Assembly (NCBI GenBank): GCA_029857855.1
Contig: JAOUGG010000022.1
Coordinates: 1 to 12,548, forward strand
Direction of reading: 5' to 3'
DNA: 12,548 bases
Source: Acidimicrobiia bacterium
GTDB taxonomy: Bacteria > Actinomycetota > Acidimicrobiia > Acidimicrobiales > SZUA-35
Shown in pieces: positions 11,889 through 12,548 of the stretch. Made by a program: the position numbers and the translations under genes. Position 1 is the first letter of the stretch. Every line of letters begins with the position of its first letter. A model generated the notes under the pieces. The model was not told the origin of the DNA and made no database searches. It worked only from the letters and a program-made list of their open reading frames with translations.

Positions 11889-12548
11889 ATGATTACCGCA
11901 GTCGGACGCTGGTGTTTCGATCACCGGGGCAGAACGGTTCTTGGGTGGTTCGTCGCCCTCGGAGTGATCTTCGGAGCCGCCGCCGCGCTCGGCCCGGCAT
12001 TCGGCGCCACCTCCGGCGTTCCCGATTCGGATTCCGCCGACGGCGTCGCCGTGCTCGACGAGTACTTCCCCCAGCTCGGCGCCGGCGGCACGTCGGGAAC
12101 CATCGTCTTCCGGGCCGACCAGGGGGTCGACGATCCGGAGGTGACGGCGGCCATGGAGACACTGTTTGCGCAGGTCAACGCCGGGTTCCCGGACGCATCA
12201 GGACAACCGGAGCATCCGGGGGCCACGGTGCTGTCGCCGTACTCGGAACAGGGTCAGGGTCAGATCGCCTACCAGGGTGACCGGGCGGGACGCCTTGCGG
12301 GACGGCTGGCGTTCGCCTCGGTGAATCTCGCGGCCGACGTCGACGACACCGAAGCCGGGCTCATCGGTGAAGCGATCATGGAGAACGCGCCGCAGCTCGA
12401 CGGGCTCGAGGTGCTGGCCGGTGGCCAGTACCTGGCCGTTGTCGAACCCCCGCAGACGGAGCTGATCGGCGTGGCGTTCGCCATCGTCGTGCTCATCCTG
12501 GCCTTCGGTTCGGTTCTGGCGATGGGCCTGCCCATCGCGGTCGCCGTC
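11889..12548 (+). CDS. MMPL/RND-family transporter (5' part, cut by the window end)
   Basis: The first 220 codons are present and the frame is still open at the last base. The N-terminus reads MITAVGRWCFDHRGRTVLGWFVALGVIF, the cytoplasmic start and first transmembrane helix typical of actinobacterial MMPL proteins. A periplasmic loop follows with SGVPDSDSADGVAVLDEYFPQLG, an analogue of the usual GTDSQKA segment. The second helix begins near residue 195 with ELIGVAFAIVVLILAFGSVLAMGLPIAVAV. MMPL proteins use the proton gradient to export lipids, siderophores or drugs. It is divergent from a DesK-type two-component pair, a common arrangement in which the pair controls the transporter. The cargo is unknown. 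Confidence 0.88.
   Translation, partial: MITAVGRWCFDHRGRTVLGWFVALGVIFGAAAALGPAFGATSGVPDSDSADGVAVLDEYFPQLGAGGTSGTIVFRADQGVDDPEVTAAMETLFAQVNAGFPDASGQPEHPGATVLSPYSEQGQGQIAYQGDRAGRLAGRLAFASVNLAADVDDTEAGLIGEAIMENAPQLDGLEVLAGGQYLAVVEPPQTELIGVAFAIVVLILAFGSVLAMGLPIAVAV

Noticed and set aside
10760..12280. Plus-strand frame of 506 codons
   Set aside because: It is antisense to the histidine kinase and then runs out of frame through the MMPL gene; it has no recognisable domain.

Overview
The window is GC-rich DNA with very strong G/C bias at third codon positions. It is densely packed with short intergenic gaps and contains no RNA gene, insertion sequence, integrase or CRISPR array. The gene families (DesK/NarL-type two-component pair beside an MMPL transporter, IclR plus family III CoA-transferase, YceI, a membrane-anchored glutaredoxin of mycoredoxin type) suggest an actinomycete, possibly Acidimicrobiia. 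That placement is inference from composition and gene content only. Several genes lack a Shine-Dalgarno sequence and instead carry a TAnnnT box 6-8 nt before the start codon, which fits actinobacterial leaderless transcription.

Layout. (1) 62-1767: RNA 2',3'-cyclic phosphodiesterase (thpR), then a LysE-type amino-acid exporter divergent from an Lrp/AsnC regulator, with a good palindrome over the regulator's promoter. (2) 1854-3308: a Nudix hydrolase and a small membrane protein on the minus strand, an antisense frame resembling a TetR C-terminus, and a membrane-anchored glutaredoxin-like protein on the plus strand. (3) 3329-3445: a 55-bp repeat present twice in tandem in a convergent gap. (4) 3452-7409: a tight minus-strand operon read in the order IclR regulator, family III CoA-transferase, citryl-CoA-lyase-like protein, short MetE-like methyltransferase, with a perfect 10-bp inverted repeat upstream. 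(5) 7515-9813: a VOC-fold protein divergent from YceI, followed by a PlsC-like acyltransferase. (6) 9828-12548: a NarL-family response regulator and DesK-type sensor kinase (minus strand), divergent from an MMPL/RND transporter cut by the window end.

The most interesting unit is the four-gene operon. A CoA-transferase would activate an acid. The citrate-synthase-fold protein could then act on that thioester, but it has lost two of the three classical citrate synthase catalytic residues while keeping the third. The MetE-core enzyme keeps its full zinc-ligand set but lacks the N-terminal half of MetE. Together they look like an IclR-controlled catabolic or thiol/methyl-transfer pathway that I cannot match to a described one. 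The rest of the window is mostly ordinary chromosomal content with some clear candidate regulatory sites.
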